A DNA stretch of 49,414 nt from UMGS1766 sp963660915 (GTDB lineage Bacteria; Bacillota; Clostridia; Oscillospirales; Oscillospiraceae). The DNA lies in contig CAVLAO010000008.1 in NCBI GenBank assembly GCA_963660915.1, positions 1-49,414 of the forward strand, in the 5' to 3' direction. How positions within the stretch are numbered: position 1 is the stretch's first letter; each line of letters begins with the position of its first letter. Shown piece after piece: positions 42,207 through 49,414 of the stretch. The translations under genes were made by a program, and so were the position numbers. The notes beneath the pieces were generated by a model that saw only the letters and a list, made by a program, of their open reading frames with translations, was not told the DNA's origin and did not search any database.

Positions 42207-42689
42207 ATGGATTTCATGTCTAATGCCGGATTGTACATTGCAGTCATCGGTGCTTCTCTGGCCGTAGGTTTGGCCTGCGCCGGCTCTGGTAAGGGTGTTG
42301 GTTGCGTAGGTGAGGCCGCTGCCGGCGTCATCTCCGAAGATCCCAGCAAGTTCTCTTCCTGCCTGATCCTTCAGATTCTGCCCGGTACTCAGGGCCTGTA
42401 CGGCTTGGTCGTCTGGTTCTACGCTCTGTTCACTCTGGGCGTAATCGGCGGCACTCCCGTCACTCTGACCGTCGCTCAGGGCATCGGTTACTGCGTGGCC
42501 TGCCTGCCCATGGGTATCGGCGGCTACATCACTGCAATCGGTCAGGGCCGCTGCGCCGCTGCCGGTGTCAGCCTGGTGGCTAAGCGCCCCGAAGAAATGT
42601 CCAAGGGCATTATCATGGCCATCATGGTCGAGTTCTACGCCATCCTCTGCCTGCTGGCTTCCTTCCTGATGCTGCTGTTCATCAAGTGA
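42207..42689 (+). CDS. V-type ATPase subunit K (rotor ring, Na+-type pattern)
   Basis: A 160-residue proteolipid made of two fused hairpins (four helices). The residues that bind Na+ in Enterococcus hirae NtpK have clear counterparts: L58, T61 and Q62 in LPGTQGLYG, Q113 in AIGQGR, and E142 in MVEFYAIL. Only the second hairpin carries the carboxylate, as in NtpK. So the ring probably moves Na+. It starts 2 bases after subunit I. Confidence 0.93.
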   Translation: MDFMSNAGLYIAVIGASLAVGLACAGSGKGVGCVGEAAAGVISEDPSKFSSCLILQILPGTQGLYGLVVWFYALFTLGVIGGTPVTLTVAQGIGYCVACLPMGIGGYITAIGQGRCAAAGVSLVAKRPEEMSKGIIMAIMVEFYAILCLLASFLMLLFIK

Positions 42690-42727
42690 GTTTTCTTCTC
42701 ACCTAACTGCAGAAAGGACGACACACT

Positions 42728-43327
42728 ATGCAAGGCATTGAAAACATCACCGGCCGCATTCAGGCCGATGCCCAGGCAGAAATCGACCGCATTCAGGCCG
42801 ATGCCCAGGCACAGGCCGATAAGATTCGTGCCGGTTACACCGCCCGCGCTCAGCGGGAATCCGCTGACATTCTCGCAAAGGGCGAAAAAAGCGCTCAGGA
42901 ACGGGGTGCCCGTCTGGTTTCCGCCGCTGAGATGGAGGCCCGCAAAATGACGCTGGCCGCCAAGCAGGAGGTATTGGACGAAGCTTTTGATCTGGCTCTG
43001 GATAAGCTGCTTAAGCTTCCAGAGGAGGAGTACATCGCTCTGCTGGCAAAGCTGGCTGCAAACGCCGCCCGCACCGGTCATGAGCAGATTATTCTCAACC
43101 AATCCGATCGCACCCGTTTTGGTGTGAAGATCGCCGCTCAGGCGAATGAACTGCTTGCTGCTGCCGGCCGCACCGGCGAGCTGACTTTGGCTCCGCAATC
43201 TCAGCCCATACAAGGCGGTCTGCTGCTCAGCGACGGCGCCGTGGATATCAACTGCGCTCTGGAGACGCTGGTACGTCTCTCCCGCACCGAAGTGACCGGC
43301 GAGGTGAGCAAGCTCCTGTTCGCGTAA
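42728..43327 (+). CDS. V-type ATPase subunit E (peripheral stalk)
   Basis: A 199-residue stalk subunit. The N-terminal half is a long Ala/Gln/Glu-rich helix that should pair with subunit H. The C-terminal half is the globular head that holds the A/B ring (GGLLLSDGAVDINCALETLV). Residues about 10-31 hold two copies of an 11-residue unit starting RIQADAQA, also repeated at DNA level. AGAAAGGACG precedes the ATG. Confidence 0.92.
   Translation: MQGIENITGRIQADAQAEIDRIQADAQAQADKIRAGYTARAQRESADILAKGEKSAQERGARLVSAAEMEARKMTLAAKQEVLDEAFDLALDKLLKLPEEEYIALLAKLAANAARTGHEQIILNQSDRTRFGVKIAAQANELLAAAGRTGELTLAPQSQPIQGGLLLSDGAVDINCALETLVRLSRTEVTGEVSKLLFA
42755..42811 (+). repeat. 24-bp tandem repeat with 33-bp period in the subunit E gene
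   Basis: Two identical 24-bp copies (42755-42778 and 42788-42811) starting CGCATTCAGG, one 11-residue helical unit apart. It looks like a recent duplication of one hendecad of the stalk coiled coil. Confidence 0.9.
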
Positions 43328-43387
43328 CCCACCCGTCGCGTCAAATTGGCCCTGCCCCGCTTGAGGCAGGGAAAGGAGGACGAACCA

Positions 43388-44386
43388 TTGGCGAAAATCA
43401 AAGATACAGATTATCTGTTTCTCTCGACCCGGATTCGAGCGCTGGAACGCAATCTGCTCAGCCGGGAACGCATGGAGCGAATGCTGGACGCTGCCTCCGC
43501 GGCGGACGCCGCAAAGGTGCTGCAGGAGTGCGGCTATCCTGAAATTGAGGAAGTTACGGTAGACAGCATCAACAAGATGCTTGCCACTGCCCGTGAGCGC
43601 ACTTATGATGACCTTTATCTCTTCGCTCCCGACCGGAACATCATCGACGTGTTCAAGGTCAAATACGATTATCACAACGCAAAAGTTTTGCTGAAATCCG
43701 AGGCACGGGGCATCGATGCAGAATATCTGCTGGTCGACACCGGCCGCGTCCCGCCTCATGAACTGGTGGAGCAGGTCCGCTCTTCCGATTTCCGCGGGCT
43801 GCCCGGGCATCTCGCCGCCGCCATCACCCAGGCACGGGATACCCTCGGATCTACCAACGACCCTCAGCTCAGTGACTTTGTGCTGGATCAGGCCTATTTT
43901 GAGGATATATTTGATCTTGCCCGCACCAGTGAATCCGCTTTTCTGGAGGGCTATGTGCGCATCAACATTGATGCAGCCAACCTGAAGAGCGTGGTGCGTA
44001 CCCTGCGCATGGGCAAAGATGTAGATTTTCTGAAGGGCGTACTGTTCTCCGGTGGCAACCTGGATGTGCCCCGCATTCTCAATGCGGTGAACTCCGGTTC
44101 TTCCGTAGAGGAGCTCTATACTGTTTCTGCGCTGCGGGATGCCGCAGAGGCCGGCACAGCCGCCATGCAGGGCGGTGAACTCACCCGCTTTGAAAAGCTG
44201 TGTGACGACGCCGTCATGAAGTATATCGGCTCCGCCCGTTACGTTGCCTTCGGAGAGGCCCCCCTGGTCGCCTACCTGGTTGCCAAGGAGAGCGAGGCCA
44301 CTGCCATCCGCATTATTATGACGGGTCGCCTGGCGGATCTTCCCGCCGAGGTGATTCGGGAAAGGCTGCGTGAACCCTATGTATAA
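43388..44386 (+). CDS. V-type ATPase subunit C (d subunit)
   Basis: A 332-residue helical subunit that links the central shaft to the K ring. The TTG start at 43388 is chosen because AAAGGAGG lies 8 bases upstream; the open frame extends further up without a site. Conserved parts include DTDYLFLSTRIRALE near the start, NIIDVFKVKYDYHN and AFGEAPLVAYLVAKE near the end. It overlaps the start of subunit F by 8 bases. Confidence 0.93.
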   Translation: MAKIKDTDYLFLSTRIRALERNLLSRERMERMLDAASAADAAKVLQECGYPEIEEVTVDSINKMLATARERTYDDLYLFAPDRNIIDVFKVKYDYHNAKVLLKSEARGIDAEYLLVDTGRVPPHELVEQVRSSDFRGLPGHLAAAITQARDTLGSTNDPQLSDFVLDQAYFEDIFDLARTSESAFLEGYVRINIDAANLKSVVRTLRMGKDVDFLKGVLFSGGNLDVPRILNAVNSGSSVEELYTVSALRDAAEAGTAAMQGGELTRFEKLCDDAVMKYIGSARYVAFGEAPLVAYLVAKESEATAIRIIMTGRLADLPAEVIRERLREPYV

Positions 44387-44690
44387 GATCGCAGTTCTGG
44401 GCGACCGGGAGAGCGTTATGGGCTTTAAGGCTCTCGGTCTGGACGTCATCCCCGCCGAAACGGTGGAGGAAGCCCGTCGGGATCTCCAGTCAATGGCCAA
44501 GGATCCCGAATACGCCATCATCTATCTCACCGAGCAGCTGGCTGCTGAAATGCCAGAAGAGATAGCCAAGTACAAAGATCGGCTCACCCCCGCCGTTATC
44601 CTGATCCCCGGCAAAGCCGGTTCATTGGGTATCGGCATGGAAAACATCACCTCCTCCGTGGAACGCGCCGTCGGCGCGGACATCCTCTAA
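44379..44690 (+). CDS. V-type ATPase subunit F
   Basis: A 103-residue shaft subunit with a CheY-like alternation of strands and helices (YKIAVLGDRESVMGFKALGL, YAIIYLTEQLA, PAVILIPG). The ATG at 44379 gives the usual start; a GTG three codons earlier is an alternative. It overlaps the end of subunit C, so the two are translationally coupled. Confidence 0.92.
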   Translation: MYKIAVLGDRESVMGFKALGLDVIPAETVEEARRDLQSMAKDPEYAIIYLTEQLAAEMPEEIAKYKDRLTPAVILIPGKAGSLGIGMENITSSVERAVGADIL

Positions 44691-44720
44691 ACCTTGAGGA
44701 ATTTTACGAAGGAGTTTCTG

Positions 44721-44753
44721 CACTGACGGTCCTCCCGCAAGAGGACCGCAGTG
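44721..44753 (+). ncRNA. Stem-loop between subunits F and A
   Basis: A 13-bp stem with one bulged A (44721-44734 with 44741-44753) and a 6-base loop. There is no T-run after it, so it is more likely an mRNA-stability or processing element that protects the A-B-D part of the message than a terminator. Confidence 0.55.
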
Positions 44754-44782
44754 ACCCTCATTGGAAAGAAGGTTTCATAACA

Positions 44783-46555
44783 ATGGGCAAAATTGTCAAG
44801 GTTTCCGGCCCGCTGGTGGTTGCAACCGGCATGGCCGATGCCAATATGTCCGACGTGGTCCGCGTCGGTGAGCAGCGACTCATCGGCGAAATTCTGACCA
44901 TGACCGGCGACGCTGCCTCCATTCAGGTCTATGAAGAGACCTCCGGCCTCGGTCCCGGTGCTGAGGTTGTTTCCACCGGCGCTCCCCTGTCCGTCGAGCT
45001 TGGCCCAGGTTTGCTGGAGAACATCTACGACGGCATTCAGCGCCCGCTGGAAAAGATCATGGAGCAGACCGGCAGCGCAAACATCACCCGCGGCATTGAA
45101 GTGGCCGCACTGGATCGGGAGAAGAAGTGGGACTTTGTCGCCACTGCCAAGGTTGGCGACAAAGTGACCACCGGCGATTTTCTGGGCGAGGTTCAGGAAA
45201 CCCCCTCCATCCTGCACAAAATCATGGTTCCTGCCGGTGTGTCCGGCACGGTGGAATCCATTTCCTCCGGCAGCTACACCGTCACCGACGTGGTAGCCAC
45301 CATTAAGCTGGCTGATGGTTCGGTGAAAGAACTGACCATGATGCAGAAATGGCCCGTCCGCCGCGGCCGTCCCTATAAGCGTAAATTCACCCCTTCCACG
45401 CCCCTGCAGTCCGGTCAGCGCGTAATTGATACCATGTTCCCTGTGGCAAAGGGCGGCACCGCTGCTGTCCCCGGCCCCTTCGGCTCCGGCAAGACTGTCG
45501 TGCAGCACGCTCTGGCAAAGTGGTCGGACGTGGACATCGTAATCTACATTGGCTGCGGCGAACGCGGCAATGAGATGACCGACGTTCTGCGGGAGTTCCC
45601 CGAACTGGTCGACCCCCGTACCGGGGAGACGCTGATGAAGCGTACCGTTTTGATCGCAAACACCTCTGATATGCCCGTGGCCGCCCGTGAAGCGTCCATC
45701 TATACCGGTATCACCATCGCCGAATATTTCCGCGATATGGGCTACGACGTGGCCGTTATCGCCGACTCCACCTCCCGTTGGGCCGAAGCTTTGCGTGAGA
45801 TGTCCGGTCGACTGGAAGAGATGCCCGGCGAAGAAGGCTACCCCGCCTATCTGGCCAGCCGTATCGCTGAGTTCTACGAGCGTGCCGGTGTTGTGCAGTG
45901 CCTGGGCTCCGATGAAGAGCGCCGGGGCAGTCTGACCGCAGTAGGTGCAGTTTCCCCTCCCGGCGGCGACCTTTCCGAGCCTGTCAGCCAGGGTACCATG
46001 CGTATCGTTAAGGTGTTCTGGAGTCTGGACTCCTCTCTGGCCTACCGCCGTCACTTCCCCGCTATCAACTGGCTGAACTCCTATTCTCTGTATCTGGACA
46101 CCCTGAAGCCCTGGTTCGACGAGCAATTGGGCAAGGGATTCTATGAAAACCGTACCCGTGCCATGACCATTCTTCAGGAAGAGAGCAATCTGAATGAAAT
46201 CGTTCAGCTGGTCGGTAAGGACAGCCTGTCTCCCACAGATCAGCTCACACTGGAAACCGCGAAGATGATTCGCGAGGACTTCCTGCAGCAGAACGCCTTT
46301 GTGGACATCGATTCCTTCTCTGACTATCGCCGTCAGTACCTGATGATGAAGCTGATTCTGGACTATGATGATCAGTGCCGCGAGGCCATCAAGAAGGGTG
46401 CCGACGTTTCCGAGCTGTTCAGCATCGGCGCACGGGCCGGCATCGGCCGTGCCAAGAGCGTACCGGTGGATCAGTATGAACAGGTCTATGCCCGCATTGC
46501 TCAAGAAATGACTGAGCAGATTGATGCACTGGCTGCGAAAGGAGAGGTTGACTGA
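44783..46555 (+). CDS. V-type ATPase catalytic subunit A
   Basis: A 590-residue ATP-hydrolysing subunit. The P-loop is GPFGSGKTVVQ near residue 232. The A-specific non-homologous insert lies at about 115-190. GCGERGNEMTDVL and DSTSRWAEALREMSGRLEEM carry the catalytic Glu and Arg-region residues. AAAGAAGG precedes the ATG. Its stop shares one base with the start of subunit B. Confidence 0.96.
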   Translation: MGKIVKVSGPLVVATGMADANMSDVVRVGEQRLIGEILTMTGDAASIQVYEETSGLGPGAEVVSTGAPLSVELGPGLLENIYDGIQRPLEKIMEQTGSANITRGIEVAALDREKKWDFVATAKVGDKVTTGDFLGEVQETPSILHKIMVPAGVSGTVESISSGSYTVTDVVATIKLADGSVKELTMMQKWPVRRGRPYKRKFTPSTPLQSGQRVIDTMFPVAKGGTAAVPGPFGSGKTVVQHALAKWSDVDIVIYIGCGERGNEMTDVLREFPELVDPRTGETLMKRTVLIANTSDMPVAAREASIYTGITIAEYFRDMGYDVAVIADSTSRWAEALREMSGRLEEMPGEEGYPAYLASRIAEFYERAGVVQCLGSDEERRGSLTAVGAVSPPGGDLSEPVSQGTMRIVKVFWSLDSSLAYRRHFPAINWLNSYSLYLDTLKPWFDEQLGKGFYENRTRAMTILQEESNLNEIVQLVGKDSLSPTDQLTLETAKMIREDFLQQNAFVDIDSFSDYRRQYLMMKLILDYDDQCREAIKKGADVSELFSIGARAGIGRAKSVPVDQYEQVYARIAQEMTEQIDALAAKGEVD

Positions 46556-47937
46556 TGATCAAAGAATATCGTACGATCCGGGAGATCGTTTCTCCTTTGA
46601 TGGTGGTCGATCAGGTGGAAGGCGTTGCCTACGACGAACTGGTCGAAGTGGAGCTGCCTGACGGTTCCATCCGCCGCGGCAAGGTGCTGGAAGTCAACGG
46701 CGCAAAAGCAGTTGTCCAGCTGTTTGAGGCTGCCGCAGGCATTAACCTGGCTCAGTCCAAGGTGCGTTTCCTCGGTCACCCCCTGCAATTGGGCGTAAGC
46801 AAGGACATGCTCGGCCGCGTGTTTAACGGCATGGGCGATCCCATTGACGGCGGCCCCGCCATTCTGGCGGAGGAATACCGCGATATCAACGGTCTTGCCA
46901 TGAACCCTGCTGCCCGTGACTACCCCAATGAGTTTATCCAGACCGGCATCTCCACCATTGACGGCCTGAACACTCTGGTCCGTGGTCAGAAGCTGCCGAT
47001 TTTCTCCGGCTCCGGTCTGCCCCATGCCCAGCTGGCTGCTCAGATTGCCCGTCAGGCTAAGGTGTTGGACGGAAAGAGCAACTTCGCCGTTGTCTTCGCC
47101 GCTATCGGCATCACCTTCGAAGAATCTGACTACTTCGTGCAGGAGTTCCGCCGCACCGGCGCAATTGACCGCACTGTCATGTTCTCCAACCTGGCAAATG
47201 ACCCTGCCGTCGAGCGTATTTCCACGCCTCGTATGGCACTGACCGCTGCGGAATATCTGGCCTTTGAGCAGGGCATGCACGTTCTGGTCATTATGACTGA
47301 CATTACCAACTATGCTGAGGCTCTGCGTGAGATCTCCGCTGCAAAGAAGGAAGTTCCCGGCCGCCGCGGCTATCCCGGCTATCTGTACACCGACCTGGCC
47401 ACCATGTACGAGCGTGCCGGCCGTCAATTGGGCAAGGAAGGTTCCATCACGATGATCCCCATCCTGACCATGCCGGAAGACGACAAGACCCATCCTATCC
47501 CCGACCTGACCGGCTACATCACCGAAGGTCAGATCATCCTCAGCCGTGACCTGTATCACCGCGGCATTGTGCCTCCGGTGGACGTTCTGCCTTCTCTGAG
47601 CCGTCTGAAGGACAAGGGCATCGGCGAAGGAAAGACCCGTGAGGATCATTCCGGCACCATGAACCAGCTGTTCGCCGCCTATGCAACCGGTAAGGAAGCA
47701 AAGGAACTGATGAGCATTCTGGGCGAGGCTGCTCTGTCTCCCACGGATTTGCTGTATGCAAAGTTCGCCGAGGAATTTGAAAAGCGCTACGTTGCTCAGG
47801 GACCCGACGAAAACCGCTCCATTCAGGAGACATTGGATCTGGGCTGGGAACTGCTGAGCATTCTGCCGGTCACCGAGCTGAAGCGTATCAAGGAGGAGCA
47901 CATCGAAAAGTACCTTCCCAAGAAAGACGCGGAGTAA
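46555..47937 (+). CDS. V-type ATPase subunit B
   Basis: A 460-residue non-catalytic nucleotide-binding subunit. It has PIFSGSGLPHAQLAAQIARQ in the place of a true P-loop, DITNYAEALREISAAKKEVPGRRGYPGY in pieces, and SLSRLKDKGIGEGKTREDH near the end. The length and order fit. It starts inside the stop of subunit A. Confidence 0.96.
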   Translation: MIKEYRTIREIVSPLMVVDQVEGVAYDELVEVELPDGSIRRGKVLEVNGAKAVVQLFEAAAGINLAQSKVRFLGHPLQLGVSKDMLGRVFNGMGDPIDGGPAILAEEYRDINGLAMNPAARDYPNEFIQTGISTIDGLNTLVRGQKLPIFSGSGLPHAQLAAQIARQAKVLDGKSNFAVVFAAIGITFEESDYFVQEFRRTGAIDRTVMFSNLANDPAVERISTPRMALTAAEYLAFEQGMHVLVIMTDITNYAEALREISAAKKEVPGRRGYPGYLYTDLATMYERAGRQLGKEGSITMIPILTMPEDDKTHPIPDLTGYITEGQIILSRDLYHRGIVPPVDVLPSLSRLKDKGIGEGKTREDHSGTMNQLFAAYATGKEAKELMSILGEAALSPTDLLYAKFAEEFEKRYVAQGPDENRSIQETLDLGWELLSILPVTELKRIKEEHIEKYLPKKDAE

Positions 47938-47952
47938 GGGAGGTCACTTTCC

Positions 47953-48651
47953 ATGGCTAACACCACCGTAAGCGCCACTCGTATGGAACTGACCCGTTTA
48001 AAGGGTCGTCTGAAGACCGCAAGCCGCGGCCACAAGCTGCTGAAAGACAAGCGGGATGAGCTGATGAAGCAGTTCCTTGATGTGGTGCGTGAAAACCGCG
48101 AGGTGCGCAAACGCGTAGAGGAAGGCTTGAAACGGGCGCATGGCTCGTTCACCGTAGCCTCTGCGCTCATGAGTGCGGAAATGCTGGAACAGGCACTTCT
48201 GTATCCCAAACAAAGCGTAGAGTTGGGCATGACCACCAAAAACATTATGTCGGTGAATGTGCCGGTCTACGACTTCCATGCCGTTGGCGGCTCTGCCGGA
48301 GACATCTACCCCTACGGTTTTGCCACCACCAGCTGCGAGCTGGACGGCGCAGTAGACGCCCTCTCCTCCGTATTTCAGGATATGCTGCGCCTTGCTCAGA
48401 TTGAGAAAACCACGCAGCTGCTGGCAGAGGAGATTGAAAAGACCCGCCGCCGCGTCAATGCACTGGAGTATGTCATGATTCCTCAGATGGAACAGAGCAT
48501 TAAATACATCTCCATGAAGCTGGAGGAAAATGACCGCAACACCACCACACGCCTGATGAAGGTAAAGGACATGCTGTTGCAGCAGAGCATTGAAGAAAAA
48601 CGCCGGGAAGATGCCGAGGCAATTGCCAAAGCAGAAGAAAACGCCGGTTAA
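47953..48651 (+). CDS. V-type ATPase subunit D (rotor shaft)
   Basis: A 232-residue antiparallel coiled-coil shaft. The conserved start PTRMEL-like sequence appears as SATRMELTRLKGRL, with GHKLLKDKRDELMKQF; the C-terminal helix has RRRVNALEYVMIPQME. GGGAGG precedes the ATG. It is the last gene of the operon; the terminator follows at once. Confidence 0.94.
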   Translation: MANTTVSATRMELTRLKGRLKTASRGHKLLKDKRDELMKQFLDVVRENREVRKRVEEGLKRAHGSFTVASALMSAEMLEQALLYPKQSVELGMTTKNIMSVNVPVYDFHAVGGSAGDIYPYGFATTSCELDGAVDALSSVFQDMLRLAQIEKTTQLLAEEIEKTRRRVNALEYVMIPQMEQSIKYISMKLEENDRNTTTRLMKVKDMLLQQSIEEKRREDAEAIAKAEENAG

Positions 48652-48693
48652 AAAAAGCAGGATGACCACGGTTCAGCGGTCATCCTGCTTTTT
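48652..48693 (+). terminator. Terminator of the V-ATPase operon
   Basis: A 16-bp stem (48652-48667 with 48678-48693) that includes A-run and T-run ends, right after the subunit D stop. Confidence 0.9.
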
Positions 48694-48730
48694 CCTTAAA
48701 TGTCCTTCTATGTTTTATCGTTTCTGATCG

Positions 48731-48769
48731 AAAAAAAGCTGCTGCAAAATCTCTGCAGCAGCCCCTTTT
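48731..48769. terminator. Terminator of the minus-strand gene at 48776
   Basis: A 9-bp stem (48738-48746 with 48754-48762), with TTTTTTT on the minus strand and CCCCTTTTT on the plus strand, so it can act in both directions. Confidence 0.85.
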
Positions 48770-48775
48770 TCATGT

Positions 48776-49192
48776 TTAAATCAGGTCGCTTTCCACCTGG
48801 ATATGATCCGTGCCATTCGCCTCAAATTCCGTCATATAGGCCTCCATACGCTGCGTGAGCTCCGCATAGTTGGACTCATCAATAGAAGCATCCTCCATAT
48901 CCCGCCGGGCAAGTTCCTCCGCCAGAATATTAAAGAAAACCGCATCCTCGTAATCGGCAATCGCCTCGTGAATACCGCCCTCAGCGAAGGCACGGGACGG
49001 CACCGCATTTCCATGCCACTGCTCTGTAAGCGACGGCATTCCCTCTGCTGCCGCCTGCTGAAACAAGAGGGATTCAACCTCGTCATAATCCTGAAAACGA
49101 TCGTTTCCCCGGGTAGAATTCAACACCCAATTCCCGATGTATGCCATATCCAGCAACCGCCGATATTGTTTTTTCGTTAAATGGAGCTCCAA
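48776..49192 (-). CDS. Hypothetical acidic protein, TTG start
   Basis: A 138-residue soluble protein of unknown function. It starts MELHLTKKQYRRLLDMAYIG and is rich in Glu, Asp and Ala with several predicted helices (FNILAEELARRDME, YAELTQRMEAYMTEFEANG). The start codon is TTG with AAGGGGG 9 bases upstream. It has its own near-consensus promoter and a terminator, which supports a real gene. No signal peptide, membrane helix or known motif is seen. Confidence 0.75.
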   Translation of the reverse strand: MELHLTKKQYRRLLDMAYIGNWVLNSTRGNDRFQDYDEVESLLFQQAAAEGMPSLTEQWHGNAVPSRAFAEGGIHEAIADYEDAVFFNILAEELARRDMEDASIDESNYAELTQRMEAYMTEFEANGTDHIQVESDLI

Positions 49193-49233
49193 AACGAAGC
49201 GCCCCCTTCCGTTGCAAGATGTTCTTATCCGCT

Positions 49234-49261
49234 ATTATAATCGATTGTCCTGCAAAGTCAA
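49234..49261 (-). promoter_or_regulatory. Promoter of the hypothetical gene at 48776
   Basis: Minus strand: TTGACT (49256-49261), 16-bp spacer, consensus TATAAT (49234-49239). Confidence 0.75.
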
Positions 49262-49264
49262 ACA

Positions 49265-49312
49265 GGGAAAAAGAATCCGCCGCTGAACTGTAAAATTCAG
49301 CGGCGGGTTCTT
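49265..49312 (-). terminator. Terminator of the gene at the right edge
   Basis: A 17-bp stem with one wobble (49271-49287 with 49296-49312), followed on the minus strand by CTTTTTCCC. Confidence 0.85.
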
Positions 49313-49360
49313 TGTTGGGGGAATAAAATAGAAAAGAGATGAGGAACTAACTTGCTTTTC

Positions 49361-49414
49361 TTAGATCATATCGCCGAAGAAGGTCTTCTTCAGGTCGGAA
49401 TAGCTGTTGTAAGG
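49361..49414 (-). CDS. Partial CDS, C-terminal 17 codons
   Basis: An open frame enters from the right edge on the minus strand and ends PYNSYSDLKKTFFGDMI before TAA at 49361-49363. The terminator 49 bases downstream supports a real gene end. Too little is present to name it. Confidence 0.5.
   Translation of the reverse strand, partial: PYNSYSDLKKTFFGDMI

Noticed and set aside
40831..47901. Several long antisense frames across the V-ATPase genes
   Set aside because: They mirror well-supported subunit genes, lack ribosome sites and show His/Gln-rich low-complexity translations typical of shadows.

Overview
The window looks like chromosomal DNA of an anaerobic, Gram-positive, moderately GC-rich Clostridia-class Firmicute, most likely of the Oscillospiraceae/Ruminococcaceae type. 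This is inferred from gene content and order: a mutS-mutL-miaA cluster joined to yggS-sepF-divIVA-ileS, a V-type ATPase operon instead of an F-type one, an M23 peptidase with a G5 domain, many strong AGGAGG ribosome sites and frequent TTG/GTG starts. I see no rRNA, tRNA, insertion sequence, CRISPR array or phage gene.

Layout. 1-4518: an orphan EF-hand-like protein, a secreted G5-M23 peptidase and glutamine-dependent NAD synthetase (nadE). 4527-18304: one long minus-strand run read from a good promoter at 18276-18304, miaB-mutS-mutL-miaA-HlyD-like-yggS-sepF-divIVA-ileS, which combines tRNA modification, mismatch repair, division-site proteins and an aminoacyl-tRNA synthetase. 18439-24186: a plus-strand redox operon made of a molybdopterin oxidoreductase, a four-cluster ferredoxin, a TorD-like chaperone fused to AsrA, and AsrB. 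24276-30046: niaR, a DEAD-box helicase, a VanY-type carboxypeptidase, a 3-hydroxyacyl-CoA dehydrogenase and mgtE with a long attenuator-like leader. 30055-33850: trpS-yfcE-coaX and an MBL hydrolase-pth2 pair behind a structured leader. 33980-35181: an ECF transporter S component and a radical SAM protein. 35249-38405: degV-HD hydrolase, secG and a membrane GGDEF protein. 38522-39475: a marR gene with a striking operator and a small membrane protein. 39807-48694: V-ATPase operon H-I-K-E-C-F-A-B-D. 48731-49414: a TTG-started hypothetical gene and the last 17 codons of another gene.

The most unusual system is the 18439-24186 operon. AsrA and AsrB normally carry electrons from NAD(P)H to the siroheme sulfite reductase AsrC. 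Here AsrC is absent and a cytoplasmic molybdenum/tungsten enzyme with its own ferredoxin takes its place, while the maturation chaperone is fused to AsrA. The simplest reading is a soluble NAD(P)H-driven reductase for an unknown substrate. The second candidate is the mgtE leader: a 25-codon open reading frame with a strong ribosome site, a rho-independent terminator, and a segment inside the reading frame that can pair with the terminator's first arm. A third is the leader of the MBL-pth2 operon, which ends in a terminator just before the ribosome site and matches no riboswitch class I could recognise.

The V-ATPase c-subunit carries the residue pattern of Na+-binding rings, so this operon probably couples ATP to a sodium gradient. 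All functional calls rest on motifs and family knowledge read by eye; no database search was run.
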